This document shows positions 9,024-18,221 of a DNA stretch of 64,000 nt, one piece after another. Position 1 is the stretch's first letter. Each line of letters starts with the position of its first letter. The stretch lies in the NCBI RefSeq assembly GCF_016595505.1, contig NZ_JAENIL010000009.1:91592-155591 (forward strand), in the 5' to 3' direction. The notes beneath the pieces were generated by a model. That model had not been told where the DNA came from. It did no database searches and worked only from the letters and a program-made list of their open reading frames with translations. The DNA is from Pelagicoccus mobilis. GTDB lineage: Bacteria > Verrucomicrobiota > Verrucomicrobiia > Opitutales > Opitutaceae. The position numbers were made by a program, and so were the translations under genes.

Positions 9024-9806
9024 ATGAGACTTGAAAACAAAAAGGTTGTCGTCACTGGAGCTGCATGCGGGATCGGCAAAGCGATCGCTCAACGTTTCGC
9101 CCGCGAAGGAGCAACGGTGTGCATCTTGGATATTAACGATGGCGAAGCAGCCAAAGTGGTTGAAGGAATTCGCGAGAAAGGTGGAAACGCTCACGCCTTT
9201 CATTGCGATGTCGGCGACTCCGCTGCAGTCGGAGCGGCCTTTGACGCTGCCCTTGAAACGATGGGAGGCATCGACGTCTTGATCAACAACACAGGAGTCA
9301 TCCGCCAATCTCCCGTCATCGAGACTTCGGAAGAGGATTGGGACCATATCATAAAGACGAATCTAAAGAGCGTCTTCCTCTGCACTCAACGGGCTTTAAA
9401 AGAAATGGTAGCAGCTGGAAATGGCGGGCGAATCGTAGGTATTTCAAGTATCCACTCCGTATTGAGCGAACCGAACTGCTGCCACTATACGGCTTCGAAA
9501 GGCGGCATGGAATCCTTCTTGCGAACAGTGGCCACAGAGATGGCTCCTCACAAAATCACAGCTAACTTCATCCGCCCGGGAGCGACCTACACGGAACTGA
9601 CTGTACCGATGTACACCGAATCAGTCAAAAACGCTCTCTACAAACGAGTGCCTCTAGCTGAGATCGCAGAAGCTTCTTGGATAGCGAACGCTGCCCTCTT
9701 TTTGGCAAGCGACGAATCACGCTACATGACTGGCCAAGATATCACCATCGATGGTGGATTCGTTATGGATGGGTCGCTTCCGGATGCGGAATATTGGGAG
9801 GAGTAA
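9024..9806 (+). CDS. Short-chain dehydrogenase/reductase (SDR)
   Basis: A 260-residue classical SDR. Start set at the ATG at 9024, behind GGAG, since it begins right at the Rossmann strand; a longer frame from 8946 would overlap the transporter gene. Cofactor loop T11-G-A-A-C-G-I-G18, NNTG at 88-91 (usual NNAG with Thr), catalytic S141/S142, Y155 and K159 are all there. It probably oxidises a sugar, sugar acid or keto-deoxy acid with NAD(P), as SDRs do in oxidative hexose and deoxyhexose pathways. It lies 28 nt after the symporter and 7 nt before the Ldh2-type gene, so the three should share a transcript. Confidence 0.9.
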   Translation: MRLENKKVVVTGAACGIGKAIAQRFAREGATVCILDINDGEAAKVVEGIREKGGNAHAFHCDVGDSAAVGAAFDAALETMGGIDVLINNTGVIRQSPVIETSEEDWDHIIKTNLKSVFLCTQRALKEMVAAGNGGRIVGISSIHSVLSEPNCCHYTASKGGMESFLRTVATEMAPHKITANFIRPGATYTELTVPMYTESVKNALYKRVPLAEIAEASWIANAALFLASDESRYMTGQDITIDGGFVMDGSLPDAEYWEE

Positions 9807-9813
9807 GCAGAAG

Positions 9814-10908
9814 ATGGCTTCAAACAGCGAACGAGAAGAACTGATCGACGTCTCAAGTATCCACATACAGTCTGATGAATTACGCTCTTGGGGCATATCC
9901 TGCCTTGAAGCGATGGGCGTACCATCTGCTCATGCTGAGATAATAATTGAGGGGCTCGTAAACACGAGTCTCTGGGGAATCGACTCTCACGGGATCGCTC
10001 GCTTACCCCACTATCTGAATAGACTGGAAGCGGGCTCTCTAAACCCTTCCCCTGAAGTCAACATCGAGAGTACCGGTCCCTGCTCATCCAATGTCAATGG
10101 CGACCATGGGCTCGGTATCTACGTCATGCACCGAGCTGCGGAAGAAGCGATCCAAGTCGCTCAAACCAACGGTATCGGCATTGTTGGAGTACGGGAATCG
10201 TCGCATTGCGGAGCGATCGGCCTATACGGGAGAATGATTGCCGAACAGGGATTACTAGCAATCGTCTTCACTCACTCCGATTCCTTTGTAGCCCCACACA
10301 ATGGATACAAGAAATTTCTCGGAACCAACCCGATCTGCATTGCGACGCCGAACAAAAACGGCCCGCCCGTTTGCCTCGACATGGCAACCAGCGCGATCCC
10401 CTTCAACTACATCATGAACGCCCGCAACGAGGACCGTGAGATCCCATCAAACGTTGCGTATGGAATGGATGGGGACGAAACCACCAACCCACATGAGGTC
10501 ACGAGTTTGCGTCCAATGGCTGAACACAAGGGTTATGCGCTCGCCATGATGATCGACTTAATCTGCGGACCACTCAACGGCATGCCGTTCGGCTTGCACA
10601 TCCCCCAGATGTACAACGACCTCGAGCACAAGCGGCATCTGGGATCTTTCCTTATGGCCATTGATCCCAATCGTTTTTTTGGAGGAGAGTCCTTCTCTAC
10701 CTCAGTCGCGTCTATGGCTAATGAAGCCCGCCAGCAACCGTCAAAGCGACCAGAAGAACCGGTTCTCGCTCCCGGAGATGATCAATACGCCTCGAAAAAG
10801 AAGAGGCTCGAGACCGGAATTCCAGTAGAGGCAGGTCTCGCAGCCCAGATGAAAGAATGGTCAGCGAAGCTGGCAGTTGAATTGCCAGCCGGAATTGCAG
10901 GCAAATAA
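9814..10908 (+). CDS. Malate/L-lactate dehydrogenase (Ldh2/YlbC) family oxidoreductase
   Basis: A 364-residue NAD(P)-dependent 2-hydroxyacid dehydrogenase of the Ldh2 fold, unrelated to classical lactate dehydrogenase. Start at 9814, behind GGAGGAG at 9796-9802. The family motif DSHG (D57-S-H59-G), the loop SSHCGAIGLYGRM (129-141), GTNPICIATP (170-179) and LDMATS (188-193) are all visible. Relatives reduce or oxidise malate, ureidoglycolate, sulfolactate or 2,3-diketo-L-gulonate; here, last in a sugar operon, it more likely handles a sugar-acid-derived 2-keto or 2-hydroxy acid. No signal peptide. Confidence 0.9.
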   Translation: MASNSEREELIDVSSIHIQSDELRSWGISCLEAMGVPSAHAEIIIEGLVNTSLWGIDSHGIARLPHYLNRLEAGSLNPSPEVNIESTGPCSSNVNGDHGLGIYVMHRAAEEAIQVAQTNGIGIVGVRESSHCGAIGLYGRMIAEQGLLAIVFTHSDSFVAPHNGYKKFLGTNPICIATPNKNGPPVCLDMATSAIPFNYIMNARNEDREIPSNVAYGMDGDETTNPHEVTSLRPMAEHKGYALAMMIDLICGPLNGMPFGLHIPQMYNDLEHKRHLGSFLMAIDPNRFFGGESFSTSVASMANEARQQPSKRPEEPVLAPGDDQYASKKKRLETGIPVEAGLAAQMKEWSAKLAVELPAGIAGK

Positions 10909-10919
10909 ACGGCACACCA

Positions 10920-11111
10920 TTATCGAGCCAACCTCTTCAAACGAGCTAGCCCAAACGCGAGAACTACAAGCAAAAGCGTCCACAAAACAACGCTTCCGTT
11001 CCCAGACTCCACTCCCGCACTATGGGAATGAGGCACCGCTGAAGAGTGAGCAAACGCAGTTGTCGCAATAGAGCAGATTGCAAGTAGTAGAGAAATTTTA
11101 GGCATCTTCAT
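10920..11111 (-). CDS. Small exported protein with C-terminal membrane helix
   Basis: A possible 63-residue protein: a signal peptide (cleavage near FAHS, residue 21), a short His/Ser-rich linker, and a C-terminal hydrophobic helix (about 43-57) closed by RLKRLAR. This tripartite end looks like a membrane or sorting tail. It lies 23 nt downstream of the GH99-like gene on the same strand and could be co-transcribed. No family is recognised; its size and the weak ribosome binding site leave it uncertain. Confidence 0.5.
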   Translation of the reverse strand: MKMPKISLLLAICSIATTAFAHSSAVPHSHSAGVESGNGSVVLWTLLLVVLAFGLARLKRLAR

Positions 11112-11134
11112 TTTAGGACTTTCGTATCCAGTTT

Positions 11135-12535
11135 TTAGTTTTGTTGATATTTTCTCACAGGGAGATCACCCGTGATCTTGAGCTCGCGACGTAGAAGCCT
11201 TCCACCTTCCCCCGTGAGCCAAAGGTAGTGGTCATCGGGAACAACCCCGTAATCAAGGAAACGGGATTCGCCCACAGGAGGGTCTTGATCCACTTTTAGG
11301 ATACAAGTCCCTTCGTCGACCTCATCGAACATGGCAATGTAAACCGTCTCGATCCCAACTCTAGCAATCGTCTCGAACTGCGACCAAAGAAACGCTCCCT
11401 CTAAGCGAGGAATTTGATTGTAGGTTGCCGTAGCTACCCTGCCCTTCTTCAAATTCCCCCAACTAAACCCAGGGAATGCAACAGGCAGGTACTCGATCCC
11501 ACGCTCTTCGCACCAAGCGAAGTCTCCCTTGTAGTAAAGCTCCGCCTGCAGAGCCGCTTGACGCGGAGTTCTGTAGCGCCCGACGCTCCAAGGACTAATC
11601 ACATCCGCCAATTCAAAAATGGGATGCGCATCTTCGATCGCTAGGGCATCGCGTTCTCCAGTACGCCATGCGTAAGGAACCCCCAGCATCACAGAACACC
11701 CGCCAAACTCAGGATCGTTCTTCAAAAACTCAACCAGTTCCCTACACTCCTCCAAAGTATAGCGACGATCTTCGCTCGCAAATCCAACTCCCCAAATGGA
11801 CACCAGAGGCTTTCCGTTAACCGTCATGTAATTTGGCTCGTCCGTCACCTTCATCAACCCCTTCAAACGCTTCCAGTCTTCAATGACGAGATCCCGGATC
11901 TCACCCTTTCTCAAGCCACTTAAGTCATACATCACCGCATAGCTACGACCATGCCGGCGGGCTCCAGTGCGAACATTGTCGAGAACGACGTTGCGACTCC
12001 CGTATCTGCCGGGCGAACGGAGAGCGACCCCAAATCGCTGGTAAAAGGCCCCGTCGATTCCGTACTCTTTCATCCAGGAAAAGTGGCGATCCACAGTATC
12101 CGGATGCATGCTAGAAATCACGTTTGCCACCCGACCGTCCTGGTGACGAAACTCCGTTGGGTACAGCTCAGTCGGCCCAGCGTCCTCCGTGTTATGCCAG
12201 AAATCGATAGCGGCTACGCCCGGCTCAAAGATCCGCTTCTTATTCTCGGATAAACCGTAGTGCATCCACTCGACGCCTCCACCATCACCTTTGGGACCAA
12301 ACCAACCTTGATAGCCAGTCAGCACTTTGCCGCGCAATCCCTCCGAGTCGACAGGGGCGGCTGGAATCCCCTCATCAATCGGTTTCATGTCAGCGAATAC
12401 CTCTGCAAAGTTCTCTCCAATCTCCACATAGAGAGGAGCTGTCGTGCTCGCGTTTTCGAACGTCGTACACGAGACCGCAAAAACCGCGATTAATGCCAAT
12501 GCTGCACTATTAAAAATTCCCTTCATCAGTTTCAT
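11135..12535 (-). CDS. GH71/99-like lipoprotein glycosidase
   Basis: A 466-residue lipoprotein (lipobox AVSC, C23) whose ATG follows GGAGCGGAG. The catalytic part resembles the GH71/GH99-like group annotated in Bacteroidota and Verrucomicrobiota: VLTGYQGWFGPKGDGGG and WMHYGL near residue 70-95, AIDFWHNTEDAGPTELYPT, then SSMHPDTVDRHFSWMKEYG and DGAFYQRF, and late GAFLWSQFET. True GH99 enzymes cut inside alpha-mannans, so this gene together with GH92 at 25024 is the main hint that the substrate contains alpha-mannose. Assignment to the broad group is firm; the reaction is inferred. Confidence 0.82.
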   Translation of the reverse strand: MKLMKGIFNSAALALIAVFAVSCTTFENASTTAPLYVEIGENFAEVFADMKPIDEGIPAAPVDSEGLRGKVLTGYQGWFGPKGDGGGVEWMHYGLSENKKRIFEPGVAAIDFWHNTEDAGPTELYPTEFRHQDGRVANVISSMHPDTVDRHFSWMKEYGIDGAFYQRFGVALRSPGRYGSRNVVLDNVRTGARRHGRSYAVMYDLSGLRKGEIRDLVIEDWKRLKGLMKVTDEPNYMTVNGKPLVSIWGVGFASEDRRYTLEECRELVEFLKNDPEFGGCSVMLGVPYAWRTGERDALAIEDAHPIFELADVISPWSVGRYRTPRQAALQAELYYKGDFAWCEERGIEYLPVAFPGFSWGNLKKGRVATATYNQIPRLEGAFLWSQFETIARVGIETVYIAMFDEVDEGTCILKVDQDPPVGESRFLDYGVVPDDHYLWLTGEGGRLLRRELKITGDLPVRKYQQN

Positions 12536-12580
12536 ACTCCGCTCCGGCGGTTTCCTTACTATTTACAATATTTAGGCTCT

Positions 12581-12646
12581 GCGGTGCGTCGCAAGCGACG
12601 ACCCTACAATATCGATTTGTAGGGCTGGCGCTCGCCGCCATGCCGC
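12581..12646. repeat. Intergenic palindromic repeat (TGTAGGG family), copy 1
   Basis: Two inverted arms meet around an ATCGAT centre: GCGGTGCGTCGCAAGCGACG with ACCCTACA on the left, and TGTAGGG with GGCGCTCGCC on the right. The left arm is nearly identical (reversed) to the repeat at 14297, and the right arm resembles the one at 63944. Confidence 0.65.
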
Positions 12647-12663
12647 TTCAGCAACTCTCCATT

Positions 12664-14286
12664 TCACTCTGAAAACTCCCCAAACGGCCGCTCCTCGAAG
12701 GTCCTCAAATACTCGCTCAGTTTTGCTTTCATCGCTTCAACCACCTCAGGGTTCGAGGCCGCGATGTTCTTCTCCTCCATCGGATCGGCATGCAAATCGT
12801 AGAGCTGATCCTTGTCGAAATAGTGCGGATTCGTCTGGGCGGCGTGATAACCGAGGTGGCTGTTTCGAGTCAGGTAAGGTAGGTCGCGCTTCGGCCCCTG
12901 ATACTCAGGAAAACGCTCACCGCGGGCGATCTGCTCCTGTACATGCTTGGGGTAGCGAACCGCGATGTATTTCCAACGCTCCGTCTTTACCCCGCGAGCA
13001 TAGCCGATTTCAGAAAAAATCGTTTCGTGAATACGCGTCTCTCCATTGGAATCAAAAACAGGCGTCAGACTCTTTCCGTCCAGAGATTCACTATCCTCGA
13101 CTCCAGCGACTTCGTAAAAGGTCGGGACCAGATCAACGAGCGAAACCAAGCCATCAAAACGGCTACCTTCCTTAACCTTCCCTGGCCATCTGACAATCAT
13201 CGGCACGCGCATTCCTCCTTCGTGCAGAGTTGCCTTACCTGTTCTCCACGCCCCGTGATCCGAGATCAGAATAACCAACGTGTTTTCAGCCACACCTACA
13301 TCCTCAAGCTTCTGCATGAGGGCACCCACTCCAGCATCCATCCAGCTCAAGTAAGCCGTATCTTCTGGAAATCCCTTTTCGACGACAGTCTCAACTAGCT
13401 CCGAACGCTCCGGCATGAAGGAATAATCATACTCTTTAATTCCTTCCGCCGTAATTCGCGGGTCCGCGTCCATGGAGTACTTGTACTTTCCGGTCTGCTT
13501 ATCTTTCACCCAAGGATTAGGGCCGTGCGGCAACGTGGTCGAAAAGTAGAGAAAGAAGGGATCATCCTCTTCCTCAACCGTATCCAGAAATTGAAGCGCT
13601 GCTCGAGTCGTCCACTCTAGATTGTGCACCTCGGCCTCCCGATTGTACTGCTCCTTGAGGTTCGCCGTATAGAAGCCATTCACGTAATCCCAGCCAAACT
13701 TCTGCATCCAACCCGTCCATACGCCATTGTTGTGTTCCATCGCCGCTGACACCCTTGGGTCAAACGGATCGTCGTCGAGACCGTAAGAACGAAGCCCCTT
13801 CCGATCCCACCTCTTCGGTCCATGAATAGCGTCATGGCGGATCAAGTGCGATTTTCCAACAAAAGCTGTTCGGTAACCACCTGTTTTCAACACACGCGCA
13901 ACATTCGACCGATCCTCCTCAAGCTCGATCACATTGCCGGGACGCGCCATTTCTCCCTTGGGAAACAACTCAAGAAAACGCGGCCCTTCGCAGCGACTCG
14001 CATACCGTCCGGTTAAAAACGAGTACCTCGACGGACCGCAAACTGGAGAAGCCGCATTCGCATCCCCGAAGATCATCCCCTCTGAAGCGAGCTCGTCTAC
14101 GTGCGGCGAATACACGTTCGCTCCGTAGGCTCCCCAGGAGTCGGGTTCTCGCTTACCGGGATACGGCTCTGCAAACGGGCTCTGATCGTCTGTAACGATC
14201 AAGAGGATGTTGGGACGTTCCGCGTTTTCGGCGATTAGACTGAGAGCGGTCGCAAATATCGCGAGAATGATGGTAACTGTCTTCAT
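12664..14286 (-). CDS. Secreted family S1 sulfatase
   Basis: A 540-residue sulfatase with a signal peptide (about 1-20). D33/D34 (TDDQS), C83 in C-G-P-S-R, the GKSHL variant of the GKWH block and a late SDHG segment mark a complete active site. The stretch after the signature (FLELFPKGEMARPGN) parallels the one in the sulfatase at 35775 (YLSEFPKGTQGLPAFN), so these two are probably the closest relatives in the window. It ends FEERPFGEF, again like 35775 before that protein's basic tail. Flanked on both sides by copies of the TGTAGGG repeat. Confidence 0.92.
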   Translation of the reverse strand: MKTVTIILAIFATALSLIAENAERPNILLIVTDDQSPFAEPYPGKREPDSWGAYGANVYSPHVDELASEGMIFGDANAASPVCGPSRYSFLTGRYASRCEGPRFLELFPKGEMARPGNVIELEEDRSNVARVLKTGGYRTAFVGKSHLIRHDAIHGPKRWDRKGLRSYGLDDDPFDPRVSAAMEHNNGVWTGWMQKFGWDYVNGFYTANLKEQYNREAEVHNLEWTTRAALQFLDTVEEEDDPFFLYFSTTLPHGPNPWVKDKQTGKYKYSMDADPRITAEGIKEYDYSFMPERSELVETVVEKGFPEDTAYLSWMDAGVGALMQKLEDVGVAENTLVILISDHGAWRTGKATLHEGGMRVPMIVRWPGKVKEGSRFDGLVSLVDLVPTFYEVAGVEDSESLDGKSLTPVFDSNGETRIHETIFSEIGYARGVKTERWKYIAVRYPKHVQEQIARGERFPEYQGPKRDLPYLTRNSHLGYHAAQTNPHYFDKDQLYDLHADPMEEKNIAASNPEVVEAMKAKLSEYLRTFEERPFGEFSE

Positions 14287-14296
14287 CTCTAATGTT

Positions 14297-14367
14297 TGTA
14301 GGGTCGTCGCTCGCGACGCACCGCACCAGAAAGATCAAACCAACGCGGCGTGACGCAAGCGTCAGCT
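14297..14367. repeat. Intergenic palindromic repeat (TGTAGGG family), copy 2
   Basis: TGTAGGGTCGTCGCTCGCGA with CGCACCGC (14297-14324) is followed by an inverted, more diverged arm, CGCGGCGTGACGCAAGCGTC with AGCTCTA (14344-14370). The element fills the gap between two minus-strand sulfatase genes. Confidence 0.65.
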
Positions 14368-15867
14368 CTATAGCTCCATTTTTTCATCCTTTGGCTTATA
14401 ATTGTCACCGTGGATACCTGCATCATTCCCGTGCCAGCGGATCCCATACTCTCCATCTGATTCACTTTCCGTTTTGTAGCCGTAATTTGCGTACGAACTC
14501 GTTGCCAACCAATCAAGCGTAGCCAGTTGCAACTCCTTTCGCCGAGCCACGAACTCTGGATCATCCCAGAGATTGTTAATCTCGTTCGGGTCTTCATCCA
14601 AGCGGTAATACTCACCGTAGGTTGCACCGATGTAGTGCACGATTTTCTCATCCTTCGTCCGCCGCATCACCTGGTAATTGTCTTCGCAATACACCGCAGT
14701 ACGAGCCTTACAGGCCGCCCCCTTTAAATAGGGAGTCAGCGATCGGCCTTCTAAGCGAGTAGGAATCTTACCCCCTGCCATTTCTAGAATAGTCGGACCG
14801 ATGTCCATCAGAGATACAAGATCATCGCTTTCCTGACTCTCCCCAAGACTTCGAAAATCTTTAATCATCAGCGGAACTCGCGTAATCGAGTCGTACATCA
14901 GCCACTTGTAAGCAGAACCATGATCTCCCAGCATTTCGCCGTGGTCGGAGGAAAATATCACGATCGTATTCTCCAAGTGCCCCGTCTCCTTGAGTGTATC
15001 CAAAACCTTCTGCACCTGCTGATCAACATAAGAGATCTTAGCGTAATAGTGACGCCGCATTCGCATCACATCATCGAGCTCCGCGTTGGGCATATCAATG
15101 CGAGACTCATGATCCGCACCCGCGTGAAAAGCACGAATAGCCGCTTGCTGGGGCGGCTTATTGCTTAGATCACTTGGAAAATCAACGGGCTCCGGCAGCT
15201 CGATTCCTTCGTACAAATCGACGAACTCTTGGGGTGCATCCCAGGGCTCGTGTGGACCGGGAAATCCCAATTCCATGAAGAACGGCTCATCATCCGTCTC
15301 GCGAGCCTTCAGCCACCCGCATGCAGCGTTCGCCGTAAACGCATCGCTATGCAAATGCTCATCCAAGTGCCATGGCACTCCTTGCCATTTCTCCAACCAC
15401 TCGGGATCCGATTGGTGCCGATAGTTGGGACGCTCTTCGCCATGAAAGCTCAAGTACTTTCCCCAATCGTCATCGCCGTTCCCTCCCCAATTTCCAACGC
15501 TGGTCGGGTTCTCGACGACTACGCGCTCATGAAATCCACCCGATACATCACGCGGCTGGAAATGCATCTTCCCCACATTGATGCACCAGTATCCGCTATC
15601 TGCGAGATCGTCCACCCAAGTCCGCTGGTGTCCCCACTGGTTGAAACTGTAGGTCCCGGTATTGTGAGCGTACATGCCGGTGAAAATCGCAGCACGCGAA
15701 GGCGTACAGGTAGCCCCTGGGCAGAAGCAGTTTTTGAAAGACATCCCACCCTCGACCAAGGAATCCATAGCAGGTGTAGACATATGAGCATACCCCCAAG
15801 CTTTGATAGTATCCGCTCTTTGCTGGTCGCTCAGGATGAAAATGATGTTCGGCTTTCGCTTTTCCAT
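14368..15867 (-). CDS. Sulfatase without signal peptide (predicted cytoplasmic)
   Basis: A 499-residue sulfatase beginning MEKRKPNIIFILSDQQ; five further in-frame residues are possible upstream (to 15882). Unlike the other eleven sulfatases here it has no signal peptide in either form. C54 in C-T-P-S-R, the VGKMHF block in place of GKWH, and SSDHGEMLGDHG near the middle show a complete choline-sulfatase/arylsulfatase-type site. A cytoplasmic location implies that some sulfated mono- or disaccharide is imported and desulfated inside. It lies 21 nt after the mutarotase-like gene on the same strand. Confidence 0.92.
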   Translation of the reverse strand: MEKRKPNIIFILSDQQRADTIKAWGYAHMSTPAMDSLVEGGMSFKNCFCPGATCTPSRAAIFTGMYAHNTGTYSFNQWGHQRTWVDDLADSGYWCINVGKMHFQPRDVSGGFHERVVVENPTSVGNWGGNGDDDWGKYLSFHGEERPNYRHQSDPEWLEKWQGVPWHLDEHLHSDAFTANAACGWLKARETDDEPFFMELGFPGPHEPWDAPQEFVDLYEGIELPEPVDFPSDLSNKPPQQAAIRAFHAGADHESRIDMPNAELDDVMRMRRHYYAKISYVDQQVQKVLDTLKETGHLENTIVIFSSDHGEMLGDHGSAYKWLMYDSITRVPLMIKDFRSLGESQESDDLVSLMDIGPTILEMAGGKIPTRLEGRSLTPYLKGAACKARTAVYCEDNYQVMRRTKDEKIVHYIGATYGEYYRLDEDPNEINNLWDDPEFVARRKELQLATLDWLATSSYANYGYKTESESDGEYGIRWHGNDAGIHGDNYKPKDEKMEL

Positions 15868-15888
15868 TTTTGTGTAATACAAATCTGG

Positions 15889-16959
15889 CTACAGTGTTTC
15901 TGGCGTTCGAGCAATCAATTCCCTCGCTTGATTCCCGCGCTCGACTACCCTGAGCGTGTCCCCATCCAAACGAACCGATTCCACTCCTTCAAAGTCTTCC
16001 GGGAGTCGCATCAGAAAGTTAACATAAGAAAAGCGCTGAGTCTCACCCGCATCAATGAAGCGAAGAGCAGGCTTCCCCCAAACCGACCCTTTTTGATGGA
16101 GGACATCGGCTTCACGGTGTAACGGGGCAGTACCAAACTCAAGGCCCCGTGCCCAAGGTTTACCGTTTTTCGGTTCCCTCCACATGTGAATCCAAGGGAA
16201 CTCCTCGGCACGCCAGACATAGCCGATGAGAAGGCGTTTCTCAGGATTGATGGCCGTTATCCAGCCAAATTCCTCTTCAACCAAGAATGACGTCAGGTGC
16301 GGCACTCGATCCGCACCGAGCCGACGCAGGTCGACCTCTTCTCTATTCACCGGAGCATAAGGCCACATAAACTCATTCGATTCTGGAGACATTGCCTTCT
16401 CGTTTTGCCTAAATCCCCTACCGCCGTTGCAGTCGACGATCACATTCTCGTCCAGAAAAGGGGCACCCAAGGAGGGATGCTGTACAAAATTGTAGAGACG
16501 GCTTAGCGGACGTACATTTCGAACCTTTTCCTGCACGAGAGCTACCGTACCCAACAACTCGATACTACGTTCGATTTCCAGTCCAGCAAGCGACAGCTCA
16601 GCCGACATCCGGGCTTGCCCCTTCCTTAGGGATTCGGATTTCCACAACATGCGAGACGCTTCCCCGTGAGTAAACATCCCCGCTCGCTTTTCGCCAGGAC
16701 TCGGCGGTCCCCAGCGATCCAAACAGATAAAGTGTCCTTTCGGAATCGGATACCCGCTGACCACTCCTTCCTTTACCGGGGCTTTCCAAGAAAGCGGGTT
16801 CAGTTCATCCCCGCTCAGCGTAAACGACTCCAATGCTCCACCTTCCAAATCGAATACCAGCTGAGCCTCTCCGCTCTCAAGGATCAGACTTCTTTCTGGT
16901 TCCTTCGAGCAGGCGGATACGGAGAAGGCTAGAGTTAGCATAAGCAGAGTAAAACACAT
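15889..16959 (-). CDS. Lipoprotein with galactose-mutarotase-like fold
   Basis: About 356 residues; the ATG at 16959 and a GTG at 16971 are both possible, and neither has a clear ribosome binding site. A lipobox (SVSAC) gives an N-terminal lipid anchor. The beta-rich body (GGALESFTLSGDELNPLSW, FVQHPSLG, HMWREP) resembles aldose-1-epimerase/mutarotase-like proteins of bacterial polysaccharide loci, but I cannot confirm catalytic residues. It could be an epimerase or simply a carbohydrate-binding protein. It shares its promoter gap, with an operator-like site, with the lactonase gene on the other strand. Confidence 0.65.
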   Translation of the reverse strand: MCFTLLMLTLAFSVSACSKEPERSLILESGEAQLVFDLEGGALESFTLSGDELNPLSWKAPVKEGVVSGYPIPKGHFICLDRWGPPSPGEKRAGMFTHGEASRMLWKSESLRKGQARMSAELSLAGLEIERSIELLGTVALVQEKVRNVRPLSRLYNFVQHPSLGAPFLDENVIVDCNGGRGFRQNEKAMSPESNEFMWPYAPVNREEVDLRRLGADRVPHLTSFLVEEEFGWITAINPEKRLLIGYVWRAEEFPWIHMWREPKNGKPWARGLEFGTAPLHREADVLHQKGSVWGKPALRFIDAGETQRFSYVNFLMRLPEDFEGVESVRLDGDTLRVVERGNQARELIARTPETL

Positions 16960-17015
16960 CGGGGGTGACACGTTCAGAATTCATCACATAAGGCAGAAAA
17001 AACACGCTCCCTCGA

Positions 17016-17029
17016 GTTAACTCGTAAAC
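17016..17029. promoter_or_regulatory. Operator-like 14-bp palindrome, copy 3
   Basis: GTTAACTCGTAAAC, the best match to the shared motif, lies in the divergent gap between the mutarotase-like lipoprotein (minus) and the lactonase (plus), where it could control both. Confidence 0.6.
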
Positions 17030-17097
17030 ATACAAAGCCCTAGCAAATCACCTGAAATTGGAAAAAAGTGTCCTCATTACTTGGCCCCCATTTCCAT

Positions 17098-18156
17098 ATG
17101 AGTACCCTCTACGTCGGCTCCTACTCTCCCCCACAAAACGACGGGATACACGTCTTCCACTTCGACGGAAAAGACGCTTCGCTTCACCCTCTTCAGAGTG
17201 TGAGCACGCTTGGCAATCCATCCTTTCTCTGCCTATCTCCTAACAAGAAATTCTTGTACGCAGTCAATGAACTGAGCGAAAAGACCGGTGGCGGCCAGCT
17301 CTCGGCCTACGCTATAGAAGAAACAACGGGAAAGCTCCGTTTCCTAAACAGCCGACCCAGCCACGGGAACCACCCTTGCCATGTGAGCCTTTCGCAAAAC
17401 GGGCGTTACTTGTTCGCGGCGAATTACGGTTCTCCCACCACTTGCATTTACCCGATCGCCACCGACGGCTCCATCGGCGAGAACGCCCTAGTACAAAGCT
17501 ATACCGGCTCAGGGCCCAACAAGGATCGCCAATCCTCGCCTCACCCGCACTGCATCCTGCAATACCCCAATTCGAACTTCGTATACGTGAGCGATCTCGG
17601 ATCCGACTCGATTCACCGGATCGACCTCAGCTCTGCCCAATCAACACAACAGCCTCCAGAAATTGCCTATCAAGCAGTTCCTGGAGCCGGACCACGCCAC
17701 CTTTGTTTCCACCCGACACGCCCCTTCCTCTATCTCACCACCGAGCTGAGCAACACCGTTTGCACCTTGAAAGTCGACCAATCAAACGGACATCTTCGAG
17801 AGATCGCCCGTGATCACCTTTTGCCTCAAGACACTCCAGGCCCCAACAACAGCGCAGACATCAAGTGCCATCCCAACGGTAAGCACCTCTATGTTTCGGT
17901 AAGGGGTCACGACAGCATCGTCCAATTCAAAATCAATCGCAGTTCGGGAAGACTGAGTCACGCCGCAACTACCAGAACCCTTGGCCGGATCCCTAGAAAC
18001 TTCACCATTCACCCACAAGGCAAGTTCCTCGTAGTCGGCAATCAGCGATCGAATGACATCCGAGCATTCGAGATCGATCCACAAACAGGACACCTCCAAG
18101 CAACAGGCATCAGCACCGAAGTACGCAACCCGTCCTGCCACGTTTTCAGAGCCTGA
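17098..18156 (+). CDS. Lactonase, 6-phosphogluconolactonase (YbhE) beta-propeller family
   Basis: A 352-residue seven-bladed beta-propeller of the lactonase family. The ATG at 17098 opens directly on the first blade (MSTLYVGSY); a frame starting ten codons earlier is less likely. Repeated blade segments such as CHVSLSQNGRYLFAANYG, HCILQYPNSNFVYVSDLG, PRHLCFHPTRPFLYL and CHPNGKHLYVSVRG are characteristic. It has no signal peptide. In this setting it would open a sugar lactone made by an aldose dehydrogenase, giving the aldonate used by the dehydratase gene 66 bp downstream. The phosphorylated substrate of the family's namesake need not apply. Confidence 0.85.
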   Translation: MSTLYVGSYSPPQNDGIHVFHFDGKDASLHPLQSVSTLGNPSFLCLSPNKKFLYAVNELSEKTGGGQLSAYAIEETTGKLRFLNSRPSHGNHPCHVSLSQNGRYLFAANYGSPTTCIYPIATDGSIGENALVQSYTGSGPNKDRQSSPHPHCILQYPNSNFVYVSDLGSDSIHRIDLSSAQSTQQPPEIAYQAVPGAGPRHLCFHPTRPFLYLTTELSNTVCTLKVDQSNGHLREIARDHLLPQDTPGPNNSADIKCHPNGKHLYVSVRGHDSIVQFKINRSSGRLSHAATTRTLGRIPRNFTIHPQGKFLVVGNQRSNDIRAFEIDPQTGHLQATGISTEVRNPSCHVFRA

Positions 18157-18162
18157 TCTGGA

Positions 18163-18176
18163 GTTGACGAGTTAAC
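18163..18176. promoter_or_regulatory. Operator-like 14-bp palindrome, copy 4
   Basis: GTTGACGAGTTAAC, the reverse complement of GTTAACTCGTCAAC, lies in the short gap between the lactonase and the dehydratase gene, about 45 bp before the latter. Confidence 0.5.
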
Positions 18177-18221
18177 TCTCAACGCAATTCACCAGCCTCC
18201 GGGATTTGTTCAACCTGTACA

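Noticed and set aside
15229..16122. A 297-codon plus-strand open frame across two minus-strand genes
   Set aside because: It runs antisense through a sulfatase and a mutarotase-like gene that have clear family motifs; its own translation has no recognisable domain and no ribosome binding site.
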